Source: Leptospira hartskeerlii | GTDB taxonomy: Bacteria > Spirochaetota > Leptospiria > Leptospirales > Leptospiraceae | Direction: 5' to 3' | DNA length: 64,000 bases | Assembly (NCBI RefSeq): GCF_002811475.1 | Contig: NZ_NPDL01000003.1 | Span: forward strand, 372,001-436,000 | In this document: piece by piece, positions 1-8,938 of the stretch | Numbering within the stretch: the first letter of the stretch is position 1 | How the letters are laid out: each line of letters begins with the position of its first letter | Notes under the pieces: model-generated | Databases searched by the model: none | Told to the model about the DNA's origin: nothing | Seen by the model: the letters and a program-made list of their open reading frames with translations, nothing else | Translations under genes and position numbers: made by a program

Positions 1-835
1 TAACGCTCAGCTTTTTAGGATTACGGCCTTTCTCTTTGAGAGACTTGGATTCAGGGGCTTCTCCACTAATGTTCTTTGCTTGTGATCCGAAAGAAGAAGT
101 CTCCGGCTTGGTAAGCCATTTGGAAACTGATTCCTTGAATTCCATCCGGACTTCCCTTTCAGACTTATTCACTGTGAGGAAGCTATCCACGCAGAACATA
201 AGGATCAAAAAACTAAAATGAGAAGTATATGGGATGCCAAGCAAATCGCTCGCGACCAATATATCTGCGATCAAACTCGCGAAGAACAATACCAATCCGT
301 AAAATAGGAAATGGTTCCTGAATCTGTTCTTACGAAACTGATTCATCACCTTTATCACTGTCCATACGATCATCATAATCCCGGAAAGGAAGATAAACTG
401 CATAATCGTAGGTTGATCTGTTTCGTAGATGACTATGCCTAAAGAAGGGAAATGTTTCGGATGAGCGACACTCATCGTATAAGCGTTTGGATCCTGTAAG
501 AGTATTCCCGCAAGGATAAGGTACATGAACACGTATAGAAGAATGAAATCTCTGCTGAAAAGTTTTTTATAATTATTTACGAAGAGCACGATAAACGTAG
601 CGAATATTGCTGCTATCGCATTCTCCATCCTTTCCCAGATCAAAGCTTTTTCAGGATTATCTACGTTAATGGTTTGGATAAAACAGAATAGATAACCGCC
701 ATACGCAACTTGCAATAATGCAAAGTAAAGAAGGTACGCTTGTTTCCGATTTCTAAAATATAAAACTAAATTATGAATCGTACGGTAGACTAATACAGTC
801 ACCACCAAGTAACATGAAAGCTGGTAATACGTCAT
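1..835 (-). CDS. Multi-pass membrane protein, 3' end cut by the left edge
   Basis: An open frame runs on the minus strand from ATG at 835 off the left edge (278 codons visible, no stop). The first ~220 residues are strongly hydrophobic and look like about seven membrane segments. They are followed by a polar, Lys/Ser/Glu-rich linker (ending GRNPKKLSV) that leads out of the window. This arrangement of a seven-helix N-terminus, a charged linker and then a cytoplasmic output domain is common in Leptospira sensors and in membrane-anchored transcription factors such as the AraC protein at 8939. The output domain lies outside the window, so the function cannot be named. AAGTGGAT just before the ATG is a weak ribosome site. 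The frame is continuous and shows no damage. Confidence 0.75.
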   Translation of the reverse strand, partial: MTYYQLSCYLVVTVLVYRTIHNLVLYFRNRKQAYLLYFALLQVAYGGYLFCFIQTINVDNPEKALIWERMENAIAAIFATFIVLFVNNYKKLFSRDFILLYVFMYLILAGILLQDPNAYTMSVAHPKHFPSLGIVIYETDQPTIMQFIFLSGIMMIVWTVIKVMNQFRKNRFRNHFLFYGLVLFFASLIADILVASDLLGIPYTSHFSFLILMFCVDSFLTVNKSEREVRMEFKESVSKWLTKPETSSFGSQAKNISGEAPESKSLKEKGRNPKKLSV

Positions 836-1199
836 ATCCACTTTTCGTTTCCTATCTTATCCGGATTCCTGCAACCTATTTATGAAAACAGGACAAAAAT
901 TGTGACTAAATGCTCACTATTTTTAAATGCAAGTATTTGAATAAATTTCCTTTTCATTTTTATAGCACGTTCTAACGATCGTTATGAAATAATAGGTGCT
1001 GTTCGACAGAAATCGAACGAAAACTTTTGCGAAACTGTAGCAAAAGAAAATCAAAATTACACAATACTAATTGAGTGAAGACTCACTCATAAGCTTTTTC
1101 TAATTTACTTATCCGAGAAGCTTTCCTTAAAAAAAAACCGAAAGGGTTTTTCCCTTTCGGTCATTTCGACATATAGTTTTTCGAAATAGCTAGGAGTGT
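836..1199. other. Intergenic stretch with a terminator and two short inverted repeats
   Basis: No convincing gene is seen in these 364 bases. They hold the promoter side of the membrane-protein gene, an inverted repeat CTTTTGC-N9-GCAAAAG (1024-1046), a short dyad GAGTG-N6-CACTC (1073-1088) and the terminator listed separately at 1138-1160. The two short dyads could be binding sites for a regulator of the leftmost gene, but nothing links them to a known protein. Confidence 0.5.
1129..1160 (-). terminator. Rho-independent terminator of the large-lipoprotein operon
   Basis: A perfect 9-bp stem CCGAAAGGG/CCCTTTCGG with a 5-base loop is followed, on the minus strand, by nine T residues (the A-run at 1129-1137). 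It lies about 40 bases past the stop of the lipoprotein gene that ends at 1200. Confidence 0.9.
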
Positions 1200-4100
1200 T
1201 TAAGGGCAGACAATCAGAGATGCAGGATCTGTTACAGCTTGTCCTACAAATCTCATTCCTCCTAACAGATACGGATCTGCAACTTGAGGAGAACTCAAGG
1301 TGAAAAATTGTACCTTATCACTCTTCGCACTGATCGCGCAGGATGCGTTTCCTGCAGGGTTGATCAATTTAGGGAAAGTGATATCCGGAGGCATTGGGAT
1401 CTCTTTCATAATACTGTTTACCATTGGGATCACCAAAGTGGTGACTAACGGAGAGATCACGGACTTGATACCATCAGGATCCAAGCCGAACGGATTGTAA
1501 GCTTGTCCTTCCAAAACTTCTACCGCATAATCCATATTATTCACTGGATCCAAGATCACCTGAAGTGCGTTTAAGTTAGCAAGTGCAGGATTATTGGTAG
1601 GGTTAGAGAACATTTTGAAACGGAAGTCCGCATCCGCAGCAAAACTGATCCTAACTGTTCCAAGAGTTTGTTGGTAACCGTTCGCTCTTGTATCCGCTTG
1701 GCAATCCGTGAGTTCGTCATCTAAGAGACCGGTGCAAGAAGTAGGTTTCTTAGCGATGATCTGCAATTGCATTTCAGTAAAATACAATCTCATCTTAGGT
1801 ATTCCTGCGGAAGTCATAGGTTTGAACTTCACGTTAGGCGCATGGATTGGAGACATCACCATATCGATATCATCATAAGATTTTACAGGAGGTGCAATCG
1901 CATTGGATCCGTTCAATCCTTGTAACTTGTTTCTTCCTGGCACAAGGATTGTAACCAAAGGAGAAGCTTTTAAGAAAGAAGTGGTCAACGCAAAGAGAGG
2001 ATCTGCTCCCGCGAAAGCGTTCATTCCATCAATGAATGCCTTATTCAATACAATATCCAATCCCCTTCTCTGCCATAAATGGAATGCAGCCTGAGAGATT
2101 GTGTCAGTGTGCATTGAGATCAAGAACCCAGGGTTCGCAGCAGATTGACTGAACTGATAAGTAGAAGGAGGCGGATTCGCCGCGGTCCAAGTTCTGGTTG
2201 TAACCATTCCGGTTTTACCCGATTGGGTTCTAAGTCCACCTGCAGGGTTATAATTACTGGTGAATGCAAAATCCAAAGAAGTCACAAGACCCTTATTGGT
2301 TCCGTCATGTTTGATAGCTGCGTCAGTATTCAGTTTAAATTTCACAGTTAATGGGAAATTCCCAAGAGGAGCAGGAAGATAACTTGGTAAAGTGATGGTC
2401 ACTCCTGTATCTCTTAAGTCGGCGATCACAGAGTTCAGAACGTTTGGAGCGATCCTTTGCACGATATCTCTGAGCATGTATTGAGTGATGATCTGCTTCA
2501 CCTGGTCCACAGTTAAGTTCGCCATATTACTCAATTCTGATCTACCTACGAGTGCCTCAATAATAGTGTTGAAACTTTCACTACCATGAATGTAGGTCAT
2601 AGGCTCCGTATACATGAAGTCTGAAGTATCTTCCCCAGGATATAAACCTGCTAAAGTCATATGTAAAGGGTTTGCCCACGGGCGAATGAAGAAGTTATTC
2701 GTATTCGCAAGAATATTTGCAACACTCGGATTATCTGGGAAGTAATCGTCGTTAACTGTGAATGGGGTCCTAACGGTCATATTGATCAAACCGTCTGAAG
2801 TCACAGTCATATTATTACGTGCACGAGCTAATGCCAAACGAGGTTTGGAAAGTTTTACGTTGTTCCAATCGTAACCTGCTGGGTTTAAAGTTCCTTCGAC
2901 TGCAGGATCCCAGTTCAGTTTAGCAGTGGTTCTGAACACAAGTAACGCACCCGGTCCATTGAATGCTCCATACCAGTCTTCGAAACGAGAGACTACGAGA
3001 AGATCCACTTCAGTGTATCTGGATTTTAGATCCAGACCCAATCCAGGAGCGACCGCCCCGGAGCCAGGATTTACTTTTAGGTCAGCAACAACGTTTCCTA
3101 ATTGGGTCCCTGTTCCTGCAGCACAACCATGAGTTGCATTATTTGATCCGCAAATAACTGTCTTAGGAAGTCTCATGTCCGTAACATATACATCCAAGGT
3201 AATCGCTGCGCTTCCATCTGCAATCCCACCGGAAGCCACATTTAAGATAGCGCTGTATTTAGAGAATGGTCCCGGAGCGATTTTTTCGATATGATAAGAA
3301 TCGAAGAAACAAGCTGGGAATGCGCAGTCTAACGTGTCGTCTCCTGCAGAACCTATATCTCCGTCCGGTCTACCGAATGCAGAAAACACCGTAGAAGTAT
3401 AACCGCCGTTTTTATAAGATTTTGCGTCTGTAGGATAATGGCAAAGACTCCAAGCTGCCTCTCCCCAATGGAATAGGTTTTTACAAGCCGCAGGATAATT
3501 TGCATTATTCTGATTTTGCCCGCAGTTATTGGCATTATAAATATTCCACCAATCGTCCCTGCTTACGCCGCTTGCTCTTTTTTTAGGGTGATAAGGAGGT
3601 CCGTTATCCGTAACACAGTCAGGGTGTCTCACATAACAATATCCCTGACCTGCACCGCCGCCGGATTTAGAACCAAATACAGGAATATATTCAAAGGCCT
3701 TGAATGCAGCTTCGTTCGCATTACCCGACATCTTAGCGTCTTGTCTCATACAAGCTTCGCCGATGTTCCAGGCCCCGTTATCGTAGAACTTTTTCTTAGG
3801 AAAATCAGGCATTCCTAATAAGAATTCTTGGAAAGTACGAGGAACTCCGGTTGAATCCTTCACTTTGAAGGCACCGGTAGTATATTTCTGGATTGCTTTC
3901 CCTAAGAATGGAAGCATTTGCGCCTCGTCCATCACACCGTTAGCTACGTAAGGAAGAACGTTATTTGCATTCTCCAATTTACCGTAGTTAAAGCTGAAAT
4001 ACTTACGGAAAGTCTTTCCATTCGTAGTGGCGATCTCATAGTAGTAGGTATTCCCACCAACAGTAGGAGGAACTTGAGAAGTATTCAAGTTGAGAGAAAT

Positions 4101-4877
4101 AGGTGCGCTCATCGAGCAAGGAGGAGTCGTACAAATATCCTGAGCAGTATTTGCACCGATCTTCTTCAAAAGAACAGATTGGATATAATTTTCACCGACT
4201 ATTGGATTTACATAAGTTGAAGCCAACGTTAACGCTGCAGACTGATCGAATGTCATATCATTCGTGCCGTTCAGAGTATATTGGCTGCCTTGGGTAATCT
4301 TATTTGTAAGACTATAATCCAGTCCAGTTCTGAAAGTGATCGTATAATCTTCCAGAGTCGCTCCACCTATGGTAGCAGCATTCGGATTAATTGTAAGAGT
4401 ATAAGTTTCTCCAGGCTTTAACTCCCTATATGGGTTAAAGCGAAGCTTCTGGTTACTCATCCAGTAGAATTCTCCACCTGGAGTCGGCCCAGTTAAATTT
4501 CCAGAAGCGCCGATAATAGCGAAACTTTGCTCTACTGTAGTCTTATTCATTGGGTGTGAAAAACGGATTTCCAACTCTTTGTATCTGTCCACGTTTTCAG
4601 TGGAGTTGATGAATAAGGTTGCCTGAGGATTGGAGGAACCGAAATCTACAGGAAGAACAGCAGTATCATTGTCCACACTGTTGTAAGGAGGCTGAAGATT
4701 CGGATTCGAATCGAATATTCTTCCTCCGGAAAAGAATCCTAGGTCGAAAATATCCGACATTGCAAATCCTTTCAATTTTTCAGGGCTACATCCTAAAACG
4801 CCTGCCCACAAAACAGAAAGGATCGCGAGTTTGATTCCTTTATAGACATTAGAAATTTTTCTATTTTTCAAATTCAT
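1200..4877 (-). CDS. Very large lipoprotein with an N-terminal Ig-like (Big_5) domain
   Basis: About 1225 residues. I place the start at ATG 4877 because GAGGG lies 6 bases before it and the product then begins with a normal lipoprotein signal ending VLGC. In-frame starts upstream at 4922 (ATG) and 4931 (GTG) would give an over-long n-region. Residues ~80-190 look like a bacterial Ig-like Big_5 fold (VDRYKELEIRFSHPMN; later GETYTLTINP). The remainder is a long, Cys-containing, largely unrecognised exported region with many Asn/Gly/Pro turns and no membrane helices. It is probably anchored at the surface or in the periplasm. It is the second gene of an operon with the next lipoprotein gene, whose stop overlaps the upstream GTG. 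Its function is unknown. Similar pairs of giant lipoproteins are known to me only as Leptospira hypotheticals. Confidence 0.85.
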   Translation of the reverse strand: MNLKNRKISNVYKGIKLAILSVLWAGVLGCSPEKLKGFAMSDIFDLGFFSGGRIFDSNPNLQPPYNSVDNDTAVLPVDFGSSNPQATLFINSTENVDRYKELEIRFSHPMNKTTVEQSFAIIGASGNLTGPTPGGEFYWMSNQKLRFNPYRELKPGETYTLTINPNAATIGGATLEDYTITFRTGLDYSLTNKITQGSQYTLNGTNDMTFDQSAALTLASTYVNPIVGENYIQSVLLKKIGANTAQDICTTPPCSMSAPISLNLNTSQVPPTVGGNTYYYEIATTNGKTFRKYFSFNYGKLENANNVLPYVANGVMDEAQMLPFLGKAIQKYTTGAFKVKDSTGVPRTFQEFLLGMPDFPKKKFYDNGAWNIGEACMRQDAKMSGNANEAAFKAFEYIPVFGSKSGGGAGQGYCYVRHPDCVTDNGPPYHPKKRASGVSRDDWWNIYNANNCGQNQNNANYPAACKNLFHWGEAAWSLCHYPTDAKSYKNGGYTSTVFSAFGRPDGDIGSAGDDTLDCAFPACFFDSYHIEKIAPGPFSKYSAILNVASGGIADGSAAITLDVYVTDMRLPKTVICGSNNATHGCAAGTGTQLGNVVADLKVNPGSGAVAPGLGLDLKSRYTEVDLLVVSRFEDWYGAFNGPGALLVFRTTAKLNWDPAVEGTLNPAGYDWNNVKLSKPRLALARARNNMTVTSDGLINMTVRTPFTVNDDYFPDNPSVANILANTNNFFIRPWANPLHMTLAGLYPGEDTSDFMYTEPMTYIHGSESFNTIIEALVGRSELSNMANLTVDQVKQIITQYMLRDIVQRIAPNVLNSVIADLRDTGVTITLPSYLPAPLGNFPLTVKFKLNTDAAIKHDGTNKGLVTSLDFAFTSNYNPAGGLRTQSGKTGMVTTRTWTAANPPPSTYQFSQSAANPGFLISMHTDTISQAAFHLWQRRGLDIVLNKAFIDGMNAFAGADPLFALTTSFLKASPLVTILVPGRNKLQGLNGSNAIAPPVKSYDDIDMVMSPIHAPNVKFKPMTSAGIPKMRLYFTEMQLQIIAKKPTSCTGLLDDELTDCQADTRANGYQQTLGTVRISFAADADFRFKMFSNPTNNPALANLNALQVILDPVNNMDYAVEVLEGQAYNPFGLDPDGIKSVISPLVTTLVIPMVNSIMKEIPMPPDITFPKLINPAGNASCAISAKSDKVQFFTLSSPQVADPYLLGGMRFVGQAVTDPASLIVCP

Positions 4878-4927
4878 TTCCAGCCCTCGATTTATTTTTC
4901 CCAAAAAAATTCTTCTCTTCATTATTC

Positions 4928-7900
4928 TCACCGGGTGAACACCGTAACAAACCTATCCCAATAGGTGTCAGAGTTTTCATCTGCGTTAAATCTGTCGTAA
5001 AATACGAATCCGTCCGGGAATTGTTTTTTACCCGTGGAAGCAAGATCCGCAAAAATACCCATCAACACTCCTGCCGTATAGATCAGTGAGCTTTCGTCTT
5101 CTCTTTGTGTTTGTATCATATCCGACATCAAAAGTCTTTTGGCGTCCTTGAATATGGATTTAAGTGAATACGGACTTCTCATATCCGCTTCTAAATAAGA
5201 GTAAAATTCGCCGTTCTTAACGATGCCCATCAACACTCCTACAGTGCTTCTTCCGTAAGGAGCGGAGACTTGCGCAAGATCCGCCGTATCAACACTTAAT
5301 AAATTCGTAATTAAGTAATCTTGAGTGCTTGACTGATCACGAGTAAGTCCGCCCAGAAGATCCACGATCCCTGTCAACTGAGCGTTGGTAGGAATATTGT
5401 CTATGATCATGTCCATAGAGAAATCCAAGGTAGGGATCAAACTATAAACGGAATCCGGATCGAAATAATCCCTTAGACGAACTGCCCAATTTCCTAACCT
5501 GTCCCACTCAGGATCATAGATATTTGCAACACGGGAGTCAGGGAATGCCGCAAGCATATCTCTAACTTCTCCCAAGTATGTTTCTAAGTTGAATTGAACT
5601 GCAGTAGGACTTTCGTTCGAAAGTTTTACTTCTCCGATCAAATCCGCGATGGATTGGAATGTAAGAAGTGCGCCACTTGCTCGTTCCGGTTTCCCCATCT
5701 CTGCAAGCATTTGAACGAATGTAGACAGAAGGTCCGTTCTGGACATTAGGTTCAATAGTCCGTCTTGGTATCTTCTTTCATTCTCTGCGAGAATAGAAAG
5801 CGGAGAACGTACCGGTTTACTGGAAACCGGATCGATATAGCGGAAGAAATATTCGCCTTCAGTAGCGGAGTTACTTCTTACACTAGAGTCAGAGTTCACG
5901 ATCTTTACAACATCGATCGTTCTTCCACCGCTATTCGGCTCAGGATCTGTGATCCTTGAGAGAAGTGGTCTAGTCAAAGCAGCACTGAGTCCAGTCAAGA
6001 TCTGGAATGGATTCTTGTTCAAGCTTGGACTTGCTTGGTCGTCCAAGGTCCATGCAAGAGAAAGTATCAAAGGAAGAAGTTTGTTTCGCTGTCCCCAAGA
6101 TTCTTCTACAGTTTTTCCGTAAAGAGCCACATTTGGTCCGGAAGGAAGAACCTTTTCGGTAGTTAAGAAAGAAAGTCTTTCCATGACTGCAAAGTTAGCC
6201 GCAATCACCTGAGGAATTACTCCATAAGAGTCTTCAGGGCTCGGATAAAAAATACTATAAACGGAAGCATCACCTAAACTGTTGAAAGTCAAAGAATTGG
6301 AACCGCTCGTTCCGTAATCCCAAGCTTCCAGATAGAACATACTATCTCCAGGAATATCAGAGTAGTTCTCTTGCAGAATCGGGACTCCAGGTTGTCTGAA
6401 ATTAGGCTGAGTAGAACTTGCGCAACCTGGTTTTATAAAAGTGTTTTTAATCTTCCAGATCGCATTGATACGATCTGCACAGGTAGATCCATCTTGCAGA
6501 ACTGGTCTTGCATTCATTAAGCCAGTCATACCGTTTGCAATTAAGGTCACAAAAGCGGCCATCTTGTATGGAACTCCGGCACCCAAAGAAGCCCGAAGAG
6601 GGATCACAGCTACCATTCGTTTTTCATGAAGAAGCCACTGGAAGTTCTTGTAGATCGCTTCTTCGTCAGTATTCACTGCTCTTTCAGTAGCATTATCTTT
6701 TGGAATTTCCCAAACAGGAATACTCCACCCTTTTGCACCGGAAGCGTTTGCCCCTGCAGCGACTGGAGTGAAAGAATTATTGGCGATCACTGCATCCGTT
6801 TCTCGACCGCCTGGGCCTACCCATTTACAAATCGTCCCGCCGGTGCAAGAACCGCTTGCGGTATTAGAAACTTTAATTCTATATTCAGAAGTATTCCAAG
6901 ATTCTTTATAGATCAGGTCTACTCCGGTTGAATCTCTATAAATTTTTCCATCCAGAGTGAGGATATTCCCACCTGAATCTACACGGTTTTTATTATAGTA
7001 AGGTCCTCCGCCTGAGATTAAAACAGTGCGGATCAATTTCATGATGAACGGAATTGTTTTTGTATAAACAGGATCGTTAGCTGCAGGAATAATCGCCATG
7101 TCCGGAGATTCTAATAGTGTCAAAGTAGGAGTATTGATCCCGATAGAAAGTGCAGTAGGAGTGCTCGCATCAGCATTCTTAAATACCGCACCATCTACTG
7201 AACTTTGGTTCATAAAGGACTTGATCCCGATGCTCCCTGTCATTGCGGATCTCATGGAATAAATACTATCTCCCACAGTGAGAACTCCGCCGGTCATAGG
7301 ACCGCCGTTACCTGAACCATTTGGCTCCAATCTCATAATAGAAGTGTCTGCAGGATTTTCCCAACGGAACCCATAAGTATCGGATAAAGTTAGAATGAAC
7401 ATCAAGGATTCTAATGCGGTGATAGGGCTACTTGTGACATTCGCAGGATTAGCTCTATCCAATCCGGAAGCATCCATACGGATCAATTCGCGAAGAGAAT
7501 TATCTACGCCGGTAATACTAGAGGCGAAATCGAACTTGGCGAAATTTTTAGCCATCTCCAAGGAAAGAATAACGTTAGGATCCGAAGTATAATTCCCTCC
7601 TCTTCCAAGCATTGGTCTCAGATAACGAAATGACTCCGTCATTACGGAAGCGAACTCAGTAGGATACGTTGTATCTCTGTAATCCGCAAAGGCAGGGTCG
7701 GAATAAATAGATCCACCCGCAGTATAAAATTTTTCTAAATTAACTACTAGGTTTTTCAAAACAGTCTCGGAAGACTTTGCGTCGCTGAAACCGGCTCTTT
7801 GGCGGAAAGATTTTCCAAGAGCGGAGATAATCTGGATCATTTTCTCTTTCATCACTCTATCGGAGATAAGAGAAGGATCTACCATTCCTTGTAAAAGTCC

Positions 7901-8512
7901 TACGATTGCCTGCTTTGCATTCGCGTTTTGGTTGATCGCCTTATCCAGCACATCTTCCAATTCTACGAAAAGGATCCGAATTTCAGGATCTTTTAATACG
8001 GCAGAAATCTCTTTGAACTTGGTTTCCATGGTTTCTTTGGAATAATTTGTGTACATGTACTTCAAAGCAGTCTGGCTAAGTGGTGCCATATTACGAAGTA
8101 CAGGTTTACGATAAGTGCGCAATGCCTCCAACCACGGTTGGAGAACATCGAACGCGTTATTCGGAGCTTTCTCTATACGATCTAAGAGAGAATGAACTCT
8201 GATCAGAGACTGACGCACATGAGCTTCCGGTTTCAGAAGAAGATCTCCGGAAACTCTTAGGAATCCCACGATATCCTCTCTGTAAGGGATACTCATGGAC
8301 GATTCTAATTTAAGATTAAAATGAATAGGTTCTAAACTTTGGAAACCAGATTTGATAGAAGGATAATCATCAAACAAATTAAAAAGGCGAATTCCTTTAT
8401 AATCTACGTTATCGTAAAAAGTATCCGCGCTTGATTTTTCACCGCCTGCCTGACAGCCCATCCCCAGAGCCAAACACAGCGAGAAAAGAATGTGTGCTTT
8501 CTTTATATTCAT
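4928..8512 (-). CDS. Very large lipoprotein, unknown function
   Basis: 1194 residues from ATG 8512. The N-terminus MNIKKAHILFSLCLALGMGC is a short lipoprotein signal with Cys20 as the predicted lipidated residue. The mature protein starts Ser/Gly-rich and then is mostly alpha-helical-looking through residues ~60-330. A mixed central region follows (~330-750, with Cys pairs such as SGSCTGGTICKW), and the C-terminal part is again helical. I recognise no Pfam-type domain. It is the first gene of a two-gene operon: its TGA at 4928 lies beside the start region of the second lipoprotein. A joint structural role at the outer membrane is a guess from operon structure and size. The upstream region carries a tandem 11-bp repeat that may be a regulator site. 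Confidence 0.85.
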   Translation of the reverse strand: MNIKKAHILFSLCLALGMGCQAGGEKSSADTFYDNVDYKGIRLFNLFDDYPSIKSGFQSLEPIHFNLKLESSMSIPYREDIVGFLRVSGDLLLKPEAHVRQSLIRVHSLLDRIEKAPNNAFDVLQPWLEALRTYRKPVLRNMAPLSQTALKYMYTNYSKETMETKFKEISAVLKDPEIRILFVELEDVLDKAINQNANAKQAIVGLLQGMVDPSLISDRVMKEKMIQIISALGKSFRQRAGFSDAKSSETVLKNLVVNLEKFYTAGGSIYSDPAFADYRDTTYPTEFASVMTESFRYLRPMLGRGGNYTSDPNVILSLEMAKNFAKFDFASSITGVDNSLRELIRMDASGLDRANPANVTSSPITALESLMFILTLSDTYGFRWENPADTSIMRLEPNGSGNGGPMTGGVLTVGDSIYSMRSAMTGSIGIKSFMNQSSVDGAVFKNADASTPTALSIGINTPTLTLLESPDMAIIPAANDPVYTKTIPFIMKLIRTVLISGGGPYYNKNRVDSGGNILTLDGKIYRDSTGVDLIYKESWNTSEYRIKVSNTASGSCTGGTICKWVGPGGRETDAVIANNSFTPVAAGANASGAKGWSIPVWEIPKDNATERAVNTDEEAIYKNFQWLLHEKRMVAVIPLRASLGAGVPYKMAAFVTLIANGMTGLMNARPVLQDGSTCADRINAIWKIKNTFIKPGCASSTQPNFRQPGVPILQENYSDIPGDSMFYLEAWDYGTSGSNSLTFNSLGDASVYSIFYPSPEDSYGVIPQVIAANFAVMERLSFLTTEKVLPSGPNVALYGKTVEESWGQRNKLLPLILSLAWTLDDQASPSLNKNPFQILTGLSAALTRPLLSRITDPEPNSGGRTIDVVKIVNSDSSVRSNSATEGEYFFRYIDPVSSKPVRSPLSILAENERRYQDGLLNLMSRTDLLSTFVQMLAEMGKPERASGALLTFQSIADLIGEVKLSNESPTAVQFNLETYLGEVRDMLAAFPDSRVANIYDPEWDRLGNWAVRLRDYFDPDSVYSLIPTLDFSMDMIIDNIPTNAQLTGIVDLLGGLTRDQSSTQDYLITNLLSVDTADLAQVSAPYGRSTVGVLMGIVKNGEFYSYLEADMRSPYSLKSIFKDAKRLLMSDMIQTQREDESSLIYTAGVLMGIFADLASTGKKQFPDGFVFYDRFNADENSDTYWDRFVTVFTR

Positions 8513-8577
8513 ATCTATTAGCTTATCCTAACAGTTTCTTTCCAAGTGTGGACAGCATAGCGATCGCTACATAAAGT

Positions 8578-8598
8578 AGGCTTATATCAGGCTTATAT
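8578..8598 (-). repeat. Tandem AGGCTTATAT repeat, 11-bp period
   Basis: AGGCTTATAT occurs at 8578-8587 and again at 8589-8598, so one copy starts 11 bases after the other. Head-to-tail repeats one helical turn apart are the usual binding pattern of OmpR/PhoB-type response regulators. The pair lies 66-86 bases upstream of the lipoprotein start at 8512. That it is an operator is inference. Confidence 0.35.
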
Positions 8599-8669
8599 TT
8601 CCGGCGCATTTGAAAAAAAATAAGCGAGACTCTATAAAAAGTTTCCGGGTGATTTTGTGCTCTTTTTAA

Positions 8670-8685
8670 AATAACAATTGTTATT
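8670..8685. promoter_or_regulatory. Perfect 16-bp palindrome, candidate operator
   Basis: AATAACAATTGTTATT is an exact palindrome. A partial second copy, AATAACAAGTGTTTTG, lies at 8810-8825: the left half is identical and the right half degenerate. Both lie between the divergent lipoprotein operon and the AraC-type regulator gene, as expected for a dimer-binding site. The bound protein is unknown; autoregulation by the AraC protein is one possibility. Confidence 0.4.
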
Positions 8686-8705
8686 CAATATAGGTCTTTC
8701 CGATT

Positions 8706-8735
8706 GGAAGTCTCAATCTATCTTTTGAGACTTCC
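8706..8735 (+). terminator. Stem-loop (11-bp perfect stem), terminator-like but without an upstream gene
   Basis: GGAAGTCTCAA and TTGAGACTTCC pair perfectly across an 8-base loop and are followed by ATTTTGT on the plus strand. No annotated plus-strand gene ends here, so it may end a short transcript or a small RNA from the region around 8600-8700, or fold in the leader of the AraC mRNA. Confidence 0.35.
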
Positions 8736-8938
8736 ATTTTGTCCATTCGAATTAAAACTATATTACGAAAAACGAAATTACCGTTCTATCCCTTAGGAGA
8801 TAGATTTTAAATAACAAGTGTTTTGTATAATTTATTCTAGATTTCGTTCTAACTTGTAGAAGTGCCTACAAAATTCACCTCAGTTCAAGTGGCCTCAAAT
8901 CGCAAAGGGAATCCTTGACAACTTAGTCAGAGTTTTCA

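Larger units (their letters stand above)
8513..8938. other. Divergent promoter region between the lipoprotein operon and the AraC gene
   Basis: I see no gene in these 426 bases. They hold the tandem 11-bp repeat (8578-8598), a 16-bp palindrome (8670-8685), a perfect 11-bp stem-loop (8706-8735) and an imperfect second copy of the palindrome (8810-8825). These elements are described separately. Confidence 0.5.

Noticed and set aside
36..221. Plus-strand 61-codon frame at the left edge
   Set aside because: It is the complement of the truncated membrane-protein gene, whose frame is much longer and clearly coding.
3516..3818. Plus-strand 100-codon frame inside the first large lipoprotein gene
   Set aside because: Antisense shadow of a 1.2-kb-codon coding frame; no start signal.
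8560..8569. AGCGATCGCT palindrome
   Set aside because: Short, single copy; no repeated occurrence seen in the window.
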